Part shown: in pieces, positions 55,498-64,000 of the stretch
Position numbering within the stretch: position 1 is the first letter of the stretch
Layout of the letters: the number at the start of each line of letters is the position of its first letter
Source: Acinetobacter sp. TGL-Y2
Lineage (GTDB): Bacteria; Pseudomonadota; Gammaproteobacteria; Pseudomonadales; Moraxellaceae
Assembly: GCF_001612555.1 (NCBI RefSeq)
Contig: NZ_CP015110.1
Span: forward strand, 868,001 to 932,000
Length of the DNA stretch: 64,000 bases
Direction: 5' to 3'
The notes under the pieces: generated by a model
Told to the model about the DNA's origin: nothing
Seen by the model: the letters and a program-made list of their open reading frames with translations, nothing else
The model's database searches: none
Translations under genes and position numbers: made by a program

Positions 55498-57552
55498 TTA
55501 ATGATTTGCTTTTTGATTTGTAGAATTACCATCCTCAACTTGTAAGGGCTGTTTCGGTGGCCAAAAGAAATCCATAGGGCGGGTCACAAAGTGGGTAAAC
55601 ACCAATTTGGCCAAAGGTTTCCATTGTTCAAAGCGAACACGGCGGGCACGTAGCGCCACAATAATGGTCAAACTAAAGCTTACGAAAAGGTTCGTGAGAC
55701 CAATCAGTAACACACCCAAGAAAGATACAATAATTAAACCAATTTCGGGAGAACCATTAATGCTGAGCAGGCCTTGAATAAAGTTGGCTGAAGCAAAGGC
55801 AATATGACGAATATCTAGAGGTAGGCCCAAAATAAAGCCAATCGTACCCATACTACCGAGCATGATACCGAACAGGAAATTACCCGCCAAGGCCCCTAAA
55901 TTACGTTCTATATAGTTTGCAAACTTATGCAGTCTTTCTTGCCCCATGAGTTTTTCGAGCTTGTAGTGGGCTTTTAAGCGCGGACCGACTTTACGGTAAA
56001 CCGCCATATTGTCAAAATAGCCTGCAATTAAACCTGAAAAGAATAGACATACACCGGCAATCGCTGCATGTGGAATGGCTAAAGAAGTAAAGGGGTTTAG
56101 ACTGTGCAATACGTGTGAGGCTTTCGAATGATTCAACAAAGGCTCATCCAAACCATATTGCCAAAACATCGTGATGAGCGCCGCGGTTGGAATTGCGATC
56201 GAAATATTTCCTAAAATAGCCACAAACTGCGTTCGAATGATATTAATAATCAAGGAAGCAAGTTCAGCAATTTGAGTGGTTTTAGAGCCTTTACGGTGTT
56301 GTACAGTCGATGCGAGTGCAGCCGCAGTCATTGCGGGTTGTTTGGTTGCAACGGTAAAGTGCAATACATGAATCAACATAAAACCAAGCGAATAGTTCAT
56401 GCTGAACATGAATGCTTGCATTAGTGGTGCTAAAGTCAGACGCGCCGTTAATATCTTTAAGGTCGCCATGGTGGCAATAATCACACCCGCACCTGCGGCC
56501 GACTTGTACATACCCAAGAAACCAGACTTGTCTGTACTTACGTAGTGCTCACCTGTTTTACTGGCATTTTCGGTCACCTGAAGTGCGATTAATTCACTGT
56601 TGGTTTTGAGCAGTTCACGTACACTATTTTCAACATAGTGGGCAGCAACCAAGTCTTGGGTCAACTCCGCTAAAGCTAGATATTGCGTTTTTCCTTGTTC
56701 AGTCAAAATATTCAGCAAGATTTCGATTCGATCTAAACATTGCTCGAGTAATGACAGCAGATAGGTCAGGCTAAGACTGACGCCGATGCGTTTGGTTGCG
56801 CGGCGGATTTTCATCACCACTCCACGGCACTGATCAATCATCACCAACGCTTGATCTGCATCGGGTGGAATCAGGGCGCTTAGAGCTTCTGCATCGCGGT
56901 GCTGTTTCTTATAAGCTTCAATGAACTCGACAATTTCTCGGTTTTGTACCAAAAAAGGTGATTCATATTCAGTCAGTTCAGGCTGTGCATTAATGAATTC
57001 GGGATATAAACCAATACCACTAATACGATATGACAGTACCGTAATGGCTTTGATCATATCGCGCTTAATGCCAAGCTTTGCATCAAGATGACCATGATTT
57101 TGATTTAAAATTTGAAAAAACTGAATCCACTGCTCATCTTCAATATTTTCAAGCCAATACCGATCACTTCGATAAGCAAACACTCGAAACACCAAATCTT
57201 TGAGATCTGTTTCATCGACCAAAAGTGGCAAAAAGTGAGCGCCTAATCGCTGACCCAACTGATTCCAGAAACCGTCTAAGGATAAAATGCCGCTATCTGC
57301 ATAAATACTGGTTTGTTTATAGCGATTGATCAATGTAACCAAATACGCTTGGAAGGTGTTGGCTGCGGTTGGTGTAATCAGTAGAGCTTGAATCAGCGCC
57401 TGAAACTTTTTTTTGATTTCTTCAGTGTTGTAACTGTCTTCAGGCCGAAGACGTGCGACCAATTCGATCAGTAAATTTTCATCTGGAACAGCGCGCGGTT
57501 GATCGAGCTGTTCCTGCATGTTGACAAACAGGTCATTAAAATTAATATGCAT
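55498..57552 (-). CDS. SpecificRecomb (Gcr-like) family membrane protein
   Basis: A 684-residue protein of the family labelled site-specific recombinase (PF10136), named after a gonococcal gene. The N-terminal 340 residues are soluble (ENLLIELVARLRPEDSYNTE, RLGAHFLPLLVDETDL), and the rest has about seven membrane helices. No recombinase catalytic motif (tyrosine or serine type) is visible, and the membrane segments make DNA recombination unlikely, so the family name is probably misleading. It ends 160 bases upstream of the PAP2 gene and is followed 18 bases upstream by ispB, which suggests co-transcription with ispB. Confidence 0.85.
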   Translation of the reverse strand: MHINFNDLFVNMQEQLDQPRAVPDENLLIELVARLRPEDSYNTEEIKKKFQALIQALLITPTAANTFQAYLVTLINRYKQTSIYADSGILSLDGFWNQLGQRLGAHFLPLLVDETDLKDLVFRVFAYRSDRYWLENIEDEQWIQFFQILNQNHGHLDAKLGIKRDMIKAITVLSYRISGIGLYPEFINAQPELTEYESPFLVQNREIVEFIEAYKKQHRDAEALSALIPPDADQALVMIDQCRGVVMKIRRATKRIGVSLSLTYLLSLLEQCLDRIEILLNILTEQGKTQYLALAELTQDLVAAHYVENSVRELLKTNSELIALQVTENASKTGEHYVSTDKSGFLGMYKSAAGAGVIIATMATLKILTARLTLAPLMQAFMFSMNYSLGFMLIHVLHFTVATKQPAMTAAALASTVQHRKGSKTTQIAELASLIINIIRTQFVAILGNISIAIPTAALITMFWQYGLDEPLLNHSKASHVLHSLNPFTSLAIPHAAIAGVCLFFSGLIAGYFDNMAVYRKVGPRLKAHYKLEKLMGQERLHKFANYIERNLGALAGNFLFGIMLGSMGTIGFILGLPLDIRHIAFASANFIQGLLSINGSPEIGLIIVSFLGVLLIGLTNLFVSFSLTIIVALRARRVRFEQWKPLAKLVFTHFVTRPMDFFWPPKQPLQVEDGNSTNQKANH

Positions 57553-57570
57553 AAGCAAGTGTAGGTCTAA

Positions 57571-58548
57571 TTATTGGATTCGATGTAAAGCAAGTCGCGC
57601 TAAATCAATCAGCGCTTGGCGATAAATGCTTTGCGGAAGTTGGTTTAATGCATTCAAGGCAGCCTCTGTTTCCTCAACCGCACGTTTATGACAATACGCA
57701 AGGGCACCTGAGTCATGTACGATGCGAATCACACGCTCTAAATCTTGTGTGCCGCCCGTGGTGATACTTTTACGAATCAATTGATGATCTTCGCCTGTGG
57801 TATTTTTTAACGCAGCAATTAAAGGCAGGGTGGGTTTACCTTCCATTAAATCATCTCCGATATTCTTACCTAACGTATCTGCGTTAGAGGTGTAATCTAA
57901 AATATCATCAATAATTTGGAAGGCATTACCAAAGTGTCCAGCATAACTACGCAGTGCCTCGCGGTACTCATGTTTGCCCGTTAAAATGGCAGCACCTTCT
58001 GTCGCAAGTTCAAAAAGACGAGAGGTCTTGCCATGAATAATATCCAGATAAGTGGCTTCATCGGTGTCGGGCTGGTGCTGAGACTGGAGTTGTAGAACTT
58101 CACCTTCAGCAATTTCACAGGTGCCCGTTGAGAAGTCTTTGAGCAAAACCATGTCGTTTAAATCGACCAACAAATCAAAAGCACGCGAGATCAGAAAATC
58201 TCCGACCAACACCGCCGTTTGATTGTTCCATGTGGCATTTGCCGTAGGACGACCACGTCTCAAACCAGACTCATCCACAACATCATCATGGACCAACGTT
58301 GCGGTATGTAGCATTTCAATAATTGCAGCAAGCTTTTGCGCATTTTTCAGGTCGGTTTCACCGCAAGCACGCGCCGCCAAAAGACACATGATCGGACGCA
58401 TACGTTTACCACCAGCTTCAACTACATGCTTACTGACCGACATGACCAATGCAATTTTTGAGCTAATCCCTTCATTAATTAAAGTGTCCATCGCAGCAAA
58501 GTCTGTAGCAACAGGCGCGAGAATATCTTGCTTAAAATCGATGGTCAT
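57571..58548 (-). CDS. ispB: Polyprenyl (octaprenyl-type) diphosphate synthase
   Basis: Elongates farnesyl diphosphate with isopentenyl units to the side chain of ubiquinone. The first aspartate-rich motif is HDDVVDESGLRRGRPTAN near residue 85, the second is FQIIDDILDYTSNADTLGKN near residue 210. It is divergent from rplU-rpmA, the same pairing as ispB in E. coli. The start is taken at the ATG at 58548, as a GAGGA site precedes it; an upstream ATG at 58569 is possible. About 325 residues is normal. Chain length cannot be told from sequence. Confidence 0.92.
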   Translation of the reverse strand: MTIDFKQDILAPVATDFAAMDTLINEGISSKIALVMSVSKHVVEAGGKRMRPIMCLLAARACGETDLKNAQKLAAIIEMLHTATLVHDDVVDESGLRRGRPTANATWNNQTAVLVGDFLISRAFDLLVDLNDMVLLKDFSTGTCEIAEGEVLQLQSQHQPDTDEATYLDIIHGKTSRLFELATEGAAILTGKHEYREALRSYAGHFGNAFQIIDDILDYTSNADTLGKNIGDDLMEGKPTLPLIAALKNTTGEDHQLIRKSITTGGTQDLERVIRIVHDSGALAYCHKRAVEETEAALNALNQLPQSIYRQALIDLARLALHRIQ

Positions 58549-58965
58549 GTGAAGGAAGTCCTCATACAAATTTAGTTCTATACGCTGGCTAGTGTAACAA
58601 TTAACACCGTTGAATGTTGCTTTAGCGAAGCTTAATGTGACTGAAAATTAACAATTTGTTTATAATTTAATCATATTGAATCTGGCCTGCTTTAACTGCA
58701 GCTCATTCAGTGTCCGTTAAAATAACAGCATTTGAGTGAAATTTATTCATTTTGCTAAAAAAATTAAATTAATTCATGTTCGGATTGTAATCTTGCATTA
58801 AAACAGCCTGATTTTCAGGCTTTACCTAACTTTAAGATAAAAGACCTTGTTGTTTATTTGATTATCACTTAAAATCCATCACCTTGATTTAACCCCAGTG
58901 GCGCTCGTCTTAAGCTCGATATCTTCCTTTATCGGCACGACGACACGGGTCTGTTGGAGTACGGT
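58549..58965. other. Divergent region, ispB / rplU, with ribosomal leader
   Basis: About 415 bases. A hairpin AGCCTGA / TCAGGCT (58804-58823) lies in the middle. Nearer rplU is a sigma-70 promoter and an approximately 80-base untranslated leader, described separately. No gene is seen. Confidence 0.5.
58847..58875 (+). promoter_or_regulatory. Promoter of rplU-rpmA
   Basis: TTGTTG (58847-58852) and TAAAAT (58870-58875) with a 17-base spacer. It would start transcription near 58882 and give a leader of roughly 80 bases rich in GC (CAGTGGCGCTCGTCTTAAGC), which could carry autogenous control of ribosomal protein L21. Confidence 0.6.
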
Positions 58966-59277
58966 ATGTACGCAGTTATCCAAACCGGTGGTAAACAACA
59001 CCGTGTTATTGAGGGTGAAACCCTTAAAGTAGAATTGTTAAAAGCTGAAACTGGTTCAACAATTACGTTTGATGACGTGTTGATGCTAGTGAATGGCGAA
59101 AGCATTCAAATTGGTGCTCCAGTTGTTGCTGGTGCTACAGTAACTGCTGAAGTAGTTAGCCACGGTCGTCACGACAAAATCCGTATTGTTAAAATGCGTC
59201 GTCGTAAGCACTACCGTAAACAACAAGGTCACCGTCAATGGTTTACCGAGTTGAAAATTACGACTATTTCAGGCTAA
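58966..59277 (+). CDS. rplU: 50S ribosomal protein L21
   Basis: Binds 23S rRNA in the large subunit. The protein starts [14 protein letters not shown] and ends in [16 protein letters not shown], both typical of L21; it has 103 residues. The ATG at 58966 follows GGAG at eight bases. rpmA follows after 18 bases. Confidence 0.98.
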   Translation: MYAVIQTGGKQHRVIEGETLKVELLKAETGSTITFDDVLMLVNGESIQIGAPVVAGATVTAEVVSHGRHDKIRIVKMRRRKHYRKQQGHRQWFTELKITTISG

Positions 59278-59295
59278 TTACGAGGATTTTGAAAC

Positions 59296-59553
59296 ATGGC
59301 TACTAAAAAAGCTGGTGGATCGACACGTAACGGTCGTGACTCGAACCCTAAAATGTTAGGCGTTAAAATGTTCGGTGGTCAATCTGTGACTGCTGGTAAC
59401 ATCATCGTTCGTCAACGTGGTACTGAATTCCACGCTGGTCCAAACGTTGGCATGGGCCGTGACCATACTTTATTTGCGACCGCTGATGGCGTGATCAAAT
59501 TCGAAGTGAAAGGTCAATTTGGCCGTCGTTATGTATCTGTTGAAACTGTATAA
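59296..59553 (+). CDS. rpmA: 50S ribosomal protein L27
   Basis: Lies near the peptidyl-transferase centre of the large subunit. It begins [15 protein letters not shown], whose flexible start reaches toward the tRNA, and has 85 residues. CGAGGA precedes the ATG. It forms an operon with rplU and ends at a strong terminator. Confidence 0.98.
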   Translation: MATKKAGGSTRNGRDSNPKMLGVKMFGGQSVTAGNIIVRQRGTEFHAGPNVGMGRDHTLFATADGVIKFEVKGQFGRRYVSVETV

Positions 59554-59573
59554 GTTTTAAGACCTACGTAACC

Positions 59574-59604
59574 AAAAAAGCCCGCATTTGTGTGGGCTTT
59601 TTTA
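59574..59604 (+). terminator. Terminator of rplU-rpmA
   Basis: Stem AAAAAAGCCCGCA / TGTGGGCTTTTTT with a TTTG loop and one wobble pair. Confidence 0.92.
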
Positions 59605-59782
59605 TGCCTAAAATCTGTACAAATCAAGAAAAACGACCTCCATCATGATGAAGTTTTTCCTACAAATATTTTAAATAACCATACAAATCTTCTTATTTTC
59701 TCAATTATTGCAGTAAAAAAATGTTTTAAGATGAACCATCTAGCAAATTGCGATCGACGCAAACTTATAAAAAGGTGAAACC

Positions 59783-60481
59783 ATGAATATGCTTCGTAAA
59801 ACCATGAGTGCAGTAGCAATGAGTACGGTGATGCTTGCACCAGTGATCAGCACGAGTATTTTGGCAGCACCTACTGCGGCAACAGAACAACAGGCAACCG
59901 CAAATTTGGTGAAACAGTTAAATGGTATTAAAAGCATTACGGCTAATTTTGAGCAAAGCACAAAAACCACTGCTGGCAGTAAAGCACCTCAGAAAAAAGG
60001 CTTAAGTGCCCAGCACATGAACCAAACCTTTAAAGGTGTAATGAAAGTGGCACGTCCAGGTAAATTTTACTGGGAAACCACATCACCTGCGAAACAAACT
60101 ATTGTGACCACAGGTAAAATGGTTTGGATTTATGATCCAGACTTACAGCAAGCCATTCGTCAAAACTTAGATGAACAAGTGGCAAATACACCTGCACTGC
60201 TTTTGTCGGGCAATACCAATCAAATTATGCAGTCTTACCGTGTGACTCAGCCCAACAAAGGTAAAACGTATTACACCTTGTTCCCGAAACAAAATGATGG
60301 TGCTTTTCAAAGCTTAACCATTAGTTTTGGTGCCAATAAAGCACCAAGTTTAATGATCTTGGAAGACTCATTGGGTCAAACCACCTACGTGCGCTTTAAT
60401 AATGTGAAGGTCAATCCAAGCTTGTCAGATACGACCTTTAATTTCACTCCACCGAAGGGCACAGACATTATTGATCAATAA
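59783..60481 (+). CDS. lolA: Periplasmic lipoprotein chaperone LolA
   Basis: Carries lipoproteins from LolCDE in the inner membrane to the receptor LolB on the outer membrane. A signal peptide ends near SILAAPTA (about residue 33). The family pieces LVKQLNGIKSITANFEQST, FKGVMKVARPGKFYWET and WIYDPDLQQAIRQNLDEQ are present, and the protein is 232 residues. AAGGTGA precedes the ATG at spacing 8. It is a single gene with a terminator about 110 bases past its stop. Confidence 0.94.
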   Translation: MNMLRKTMSAVAMSTVMLAPVISTSILAAPTAATEQQATANLVKQLNGIKSITANFEQSTKTTAGSKAPQKKGLSAQHMNQTFKGVMKVARPGKFYWETTSPAKQTIVTTGKMVWIYDPDLQQAIRQNLDEQVANTPALLLSGNTNQIMQSYRVTQPNKGKTYYTLFPKQNDGAFQSLTISFGANKAPSLMILEDSLGQTTYVRFNNVKVNPSLSDTTFNFTPPKGTDIIDQ

Positions 60482-60591
60482 GTCATTGATTTATAGGGTG
60501 CTGATCGATGATAGGTTGATTGATCAGATTTTGATAGATCAAAATTTTAGATAATCAGTGTGTTAGCCAACACCGATGATGGCATGATTTA

Positions 60592-60619
60592 AAAGCAGTC
60601 TTAGGGCTGCTTTTTTTTT
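60592..60619 (+). terminator. Terminator of lolA
   Basis: Stem AAAGCAG / CTGCTTT with an eight-base loop and nine T. Confidence 0.85.
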
Positions 60620-60756
60620 GCTTAAATTTAATCAAGCTTGATAGTGGCTGAACGTAAGTAAGGTAGTGCCAACCATTTAGATACAATAATCTTGCCTGAA
60701 TGCGCATGCGCCTTTGTATAGTATATGGATTGAGAAATATAAATGAAGGAGTGGGC

Positions 60757-61569
60757 ATGCATTTTCAGTTAAAGCCAGTAGTTAAAAAAAGTGTCAAAAC
60801 CGGTTTAAAAACCAGTGCGATATTATCGCTCCTGATCATGGTGACCGCATGTCAACCTAAAGCGGATGCACCGAGTGATAAAAAATCAGAAAATGTATCC
60901 TCATCGCAACAACAAAAAAATCTCAGTCCTTACATTGAATCAAAAAGCATAGTGCTCACGCCAAAACAGTCGCAGAGCTGTGATGAAGCAGGTTGCACTC
61001 GTTATGATTTTCAAACGGTGCAAACCAATCATGCATGGATTAATCAATATTTCTTAGATCGGATTCAAAAAATAGAGCCTCTGGCATTTGAAAATGTGAA
61101 AAATGCGACAGCGGAAACGGTGGATGAAAAGCAGTTGAATGAATCTTCGATTGTCGTGCGCTATGTCGGACAAAATCAAAATTTAGCCACTTTTGAACTG
61201 CTTACTTATAGTTATAGTGCAGGTGCGGCACATGGGATGTACCATAAGGAATATGTGAATTTTGATTTAAAAAACAAGAAACGTATTGCCTTGCAAGATT
61301 TAATCGCTTCGGGTTCAGAAGCGAAATTAATCGAAGCCTTATATCAAAATAATATGACGTGGTTGGACGCGCATTCAGTTGAGCAAGCTAAACTTCAATT
61401 AAGCGATAATTTTTATTATGGTGCCAATGGCATTATTTTTGTTTATCCCCTTTATGAACTTGCCTCCTATGCAGAAGGAATGTCTGAGCTGAATTTGCCC
61501 TATGTTTTGGTTAAGGATTTGATTAAGCCTGAATATTTACCTAATTTGCCCCAATATGCTGAGCGTTAA
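60757..61569 (+). CDS. Lipoprotein with DUF3298 (RsiV-like) domain
   Basis: A 270-residue exported protein with a lipobox-like LIMVTACQPKAD (cysteine near residue 32). The C-terminal two thirds resemble the DUF3298/DUF4163 domains of RsiV, which binds lysozyme in Bacillus: YSYSAGAAHGMYHKEYVNFDLKN and then KRIALQDLI, and the end ELASYAEGMSELNLPY. A lysozyme-inhibitor-like or cell-envelope role is inferred. I place the start at the ATG at 60757 after AAGGAG. It stands alone upstream of serS. Confidence 0.83.
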   Translation: MHFQLKPVVKKSVKTGLKTSAILSLLIMVTACQPKADAPSDKKSENVSSSQQQKNLSPYIESKSIVLTPKQSQSCDEAGCTRYDFQTVQTNHAWINQYFLDRIQKIEPLAFENVKNATAETVDEKQLNESSIVVRYVGQNQNLATFELLTYSYSAGAAHGMYHKEYVNFDLKNKKRIALQDLIASGSEAKLIEALYQNNMTWLDAHSVEQAKLQLSDNFYYGANGIIFVYPLYELASYAEGMSELNLPYVLVKDLIKPEYLPNLPQYAER

Positions 61570-61643
61570 TTTTGAGAAAAATGCGCTGTTATTGTTCTAA
61601 TAAGGCGCAGCTGCAAGCAGAGTCACTGTATTTTTTGGCTTGA

Positions 61644-62960
<1,317 letters not shown>

Positions 62961-63051
62961 TTTACAGTCATGTAGAAAATAAAACCTGTATTTAGATATA
63001 GTTTGCATAAAATTTGCTTGAGACAATCAGATCTTAATATTGAGGTAATCC

Positions 63052-64000
63052 GTGGATATTTTCCCCATCTCTTTAAAGTTGCAGCAGCAACCTTGTCTGA
63101 TTGTTGGTGGTGGGCGTATAGCCTACCGTAAAGCAGTTTTGCTGGCTCAAGCGGGAGCTATCATTTCGGTGGTTTCTCCTGACATTGAGCCGGATTTACT
63201 TGAGATTGTTCAAAACACTCAAGGGCAACATGTTCAGTCTGTATTTAATTTAACAATTGAGCTGCGCGATTATCGTTTAGTGATAGCAGCAACCAATGAT
63301 GCTGCGACCAACAAAGCGGTATTCGAAGCTTGTGAAGTTGAAAAAATATTGGTCAACAGTGTTGATGATCCACCACATTGCCGTTTTATGGTGCCTGCGA
63401 TTGTAGATCGTTCACCGCTGATCATCTCCATTGCCACCAATGGTCAATCTCCTGTATTGTCGCGCCAAATTCGCACTCAACTTGAAAGCTCCATTCCTCA
63501 TGAGATGGGAAGTCTAGTTGAGTTTTCAGGAAAATGGCGTAGCGCTGTTAAAGCTAAAATTACCCATCCTGAAGAGCGCCGAATTTTTTGGGAAGACTTG
63601 TATGCGAGTCGCCTTAAAGAGCAGGTGTTTAACGGCAACATTGAAGCGGCTGATGCCTTAATTGAACAAGCATTGATTGAATGGAAAACACCAAAGGGTG
63701 AAGTCTATTTGGTTGGTGCTGGTCCCGGTGATCCTGAACTATTAACACTTAAAGCGCTACGTTTAATGCAGCAAGCGGATGTCGTGATTTATGATCGGTT
63801 GGTTTCTGAATCGATTATGAACTTATGCCGTCGTGATGCGATCAAAATCTATGTGGGCAAAGCACGCTCGAATCATGCTGTACCACAAGAGGGCATTAAT
63901 GCGCTGCTGGTGAAATATGCACAAGAAGGGAAGCGGGTCTGTCGTCTTAAAGGCGGTGATCCCTTTATTTTTGGACGCGGTGGTGAAGAAATTCAAGAGC
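63052..64000 (+). CDS. cysG: Siroheme synthase CysG (cut off by the window end)
   Basis: A fusion that makes siroheme for sulfite reductase. The N-terminal part is the precorrin-2 dehydrogenase/ferrochelatase: [20 protein letters not shown] with the NAD loop [10 protein letters not shown], and [16 protein letters not shown]. The C-terminal part begins [20 protein letters not shown], the uroporphyrin-III methyltransferase start, and includes YDRLVS and [13 protein letters not shown] at the window edge. The start is a GTG six bases after GAGG. The last 130 or so residues are outside the window. cysD and cysN lie at 31.4-34.1 kb, in the same sulfur pathway. Confidence 0.95.
   Translation, partial: MDIFPISLKLQQQPCLIVGGGRIAYRKAVLLAQAGAIISVVSPDIEPDLLEIVQNTQGQHVQSVFNLTIELRDYRLVIAATNDAATNKAVFEACEVEKILVNSVDDPPHCRFMVPAIVDRSPLIISIATNGQSPVLSRQIRTQLESSIPHEMGSLVEFSGKWRSAVKAKITHPEERRIFWEDLYASRLKEQVFNGNIEAADALIEQALIEWKTPKGEVYLVGAGPGDPELLTLKALRLMQQADVVIYDRLVSESIMNLCRRDAIKIYVGKARSNHAVPQEGINALLVKYAQEGKRVCRLKGGDPFIFGRGGEEIQE

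Noticed and set aside
55498..57552. Mobile element, from the recombinase family name
   Set aside because: No recombinase active-site motif, no flanking repeats and a core-gene setting next to ispB.

Overview
The window reads as chromosomal DNA of an Acinetobacter species (Moraxellaceae, Gammaproteobacteria). Three things point there: the order rubA-rubB-estB-oxyR, described as an operon in Acinetobacter ADP1; an RND efflux operon of the adeIJK type; and the AT-rich base composition with Acinetobacter-like protein sequences throughout. I cannot name the species from the sequence alone. Nearly all of the window is core genome: 44 coding regions that look intact (one cut by the right edge), two that are broken by a frameshift, and about twenty convincing hairpin terminators. 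I see no rRNA, tRNA, CRISPR array, prophage or insertion sequence.

Layout. 0-8.6 kb: metH, a PiT phosphate transporter, a conserved protein of unknown function and a rhomboid protease. 8.7-13.6 kb: nfuA, a Fur-box-controlled TonB receptor and two genes read leftward (an unknown helical protein and an exported alpha/beta hydrolase). 13.9-22.3 kb: beta carbonic anhydrase, tesA divergent from a YbbA/YbbP-type ABC system, a frameshifted second rhomboid gene, mtgA and ppk. 22.4-25.8 kb: the rubA-rubB-estB-oxyR cluster, linking rubredoxin electron transfer to the peroxide regulator. 26.3-31.1 kb: apt, a YqiA-like esterase, lysS and a Wzi-family outer-membrane protein. 31.4-34.1 kb: cysD-cysN (sulfate activation); cysG (siroheme for sulfite reductase) lies at the right edge. 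34.2-38 kb: a small cysteine-rich secreted protein, a lipoprotein nucleosidase, a quinone oxidoreductase and a frameshifted alpha carbonic anhydrase. 38.1-44 kb: a J-domain protein, a small accessory segment (a DUF559 nuclease boxed by palindromes plus an AT-rich unknown gene with a helix-hairpin-helix end) and valS. 44.4-48.7 kb: an unknown protein, two short-chain dehydrogenases, a SnoaL-like protein and two YbjQ proteins. 48.8-58.5 kb, all read leftward: adeK, adeJ, adeI, PAP2 phosphatase, a membrane SpecificRecomb protein and ispB. 58.9-64 kb, read rightward: rplU-rpmA, lolA, a DUF3298 lipoprotein, serS and cysG.

The most interesting structure is not a large system but repeats. One palindrome family occurs as inverted pairs, BIME-like, downstream of metH and inside the cysD-cysN operon. 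A second family (core CCCTCTCC) surrounds and partly forms the ribosome binding site of the DUF559 nuclease gene, which suggests a REP/RAYT-like relationship between a nuclease and a palindrome. Other points worth checking are two single-gene frameshifts whose functions are backed up elsewhere in the window, a short-chain dehydrogenase that has lost its catalytic tyrosine, a CysN whose tail looks like a decayed APS kinase, a heptanucleotide tandem repeat in a divergent promoter region, and a terminator-like hairpin between rubA and rubB.
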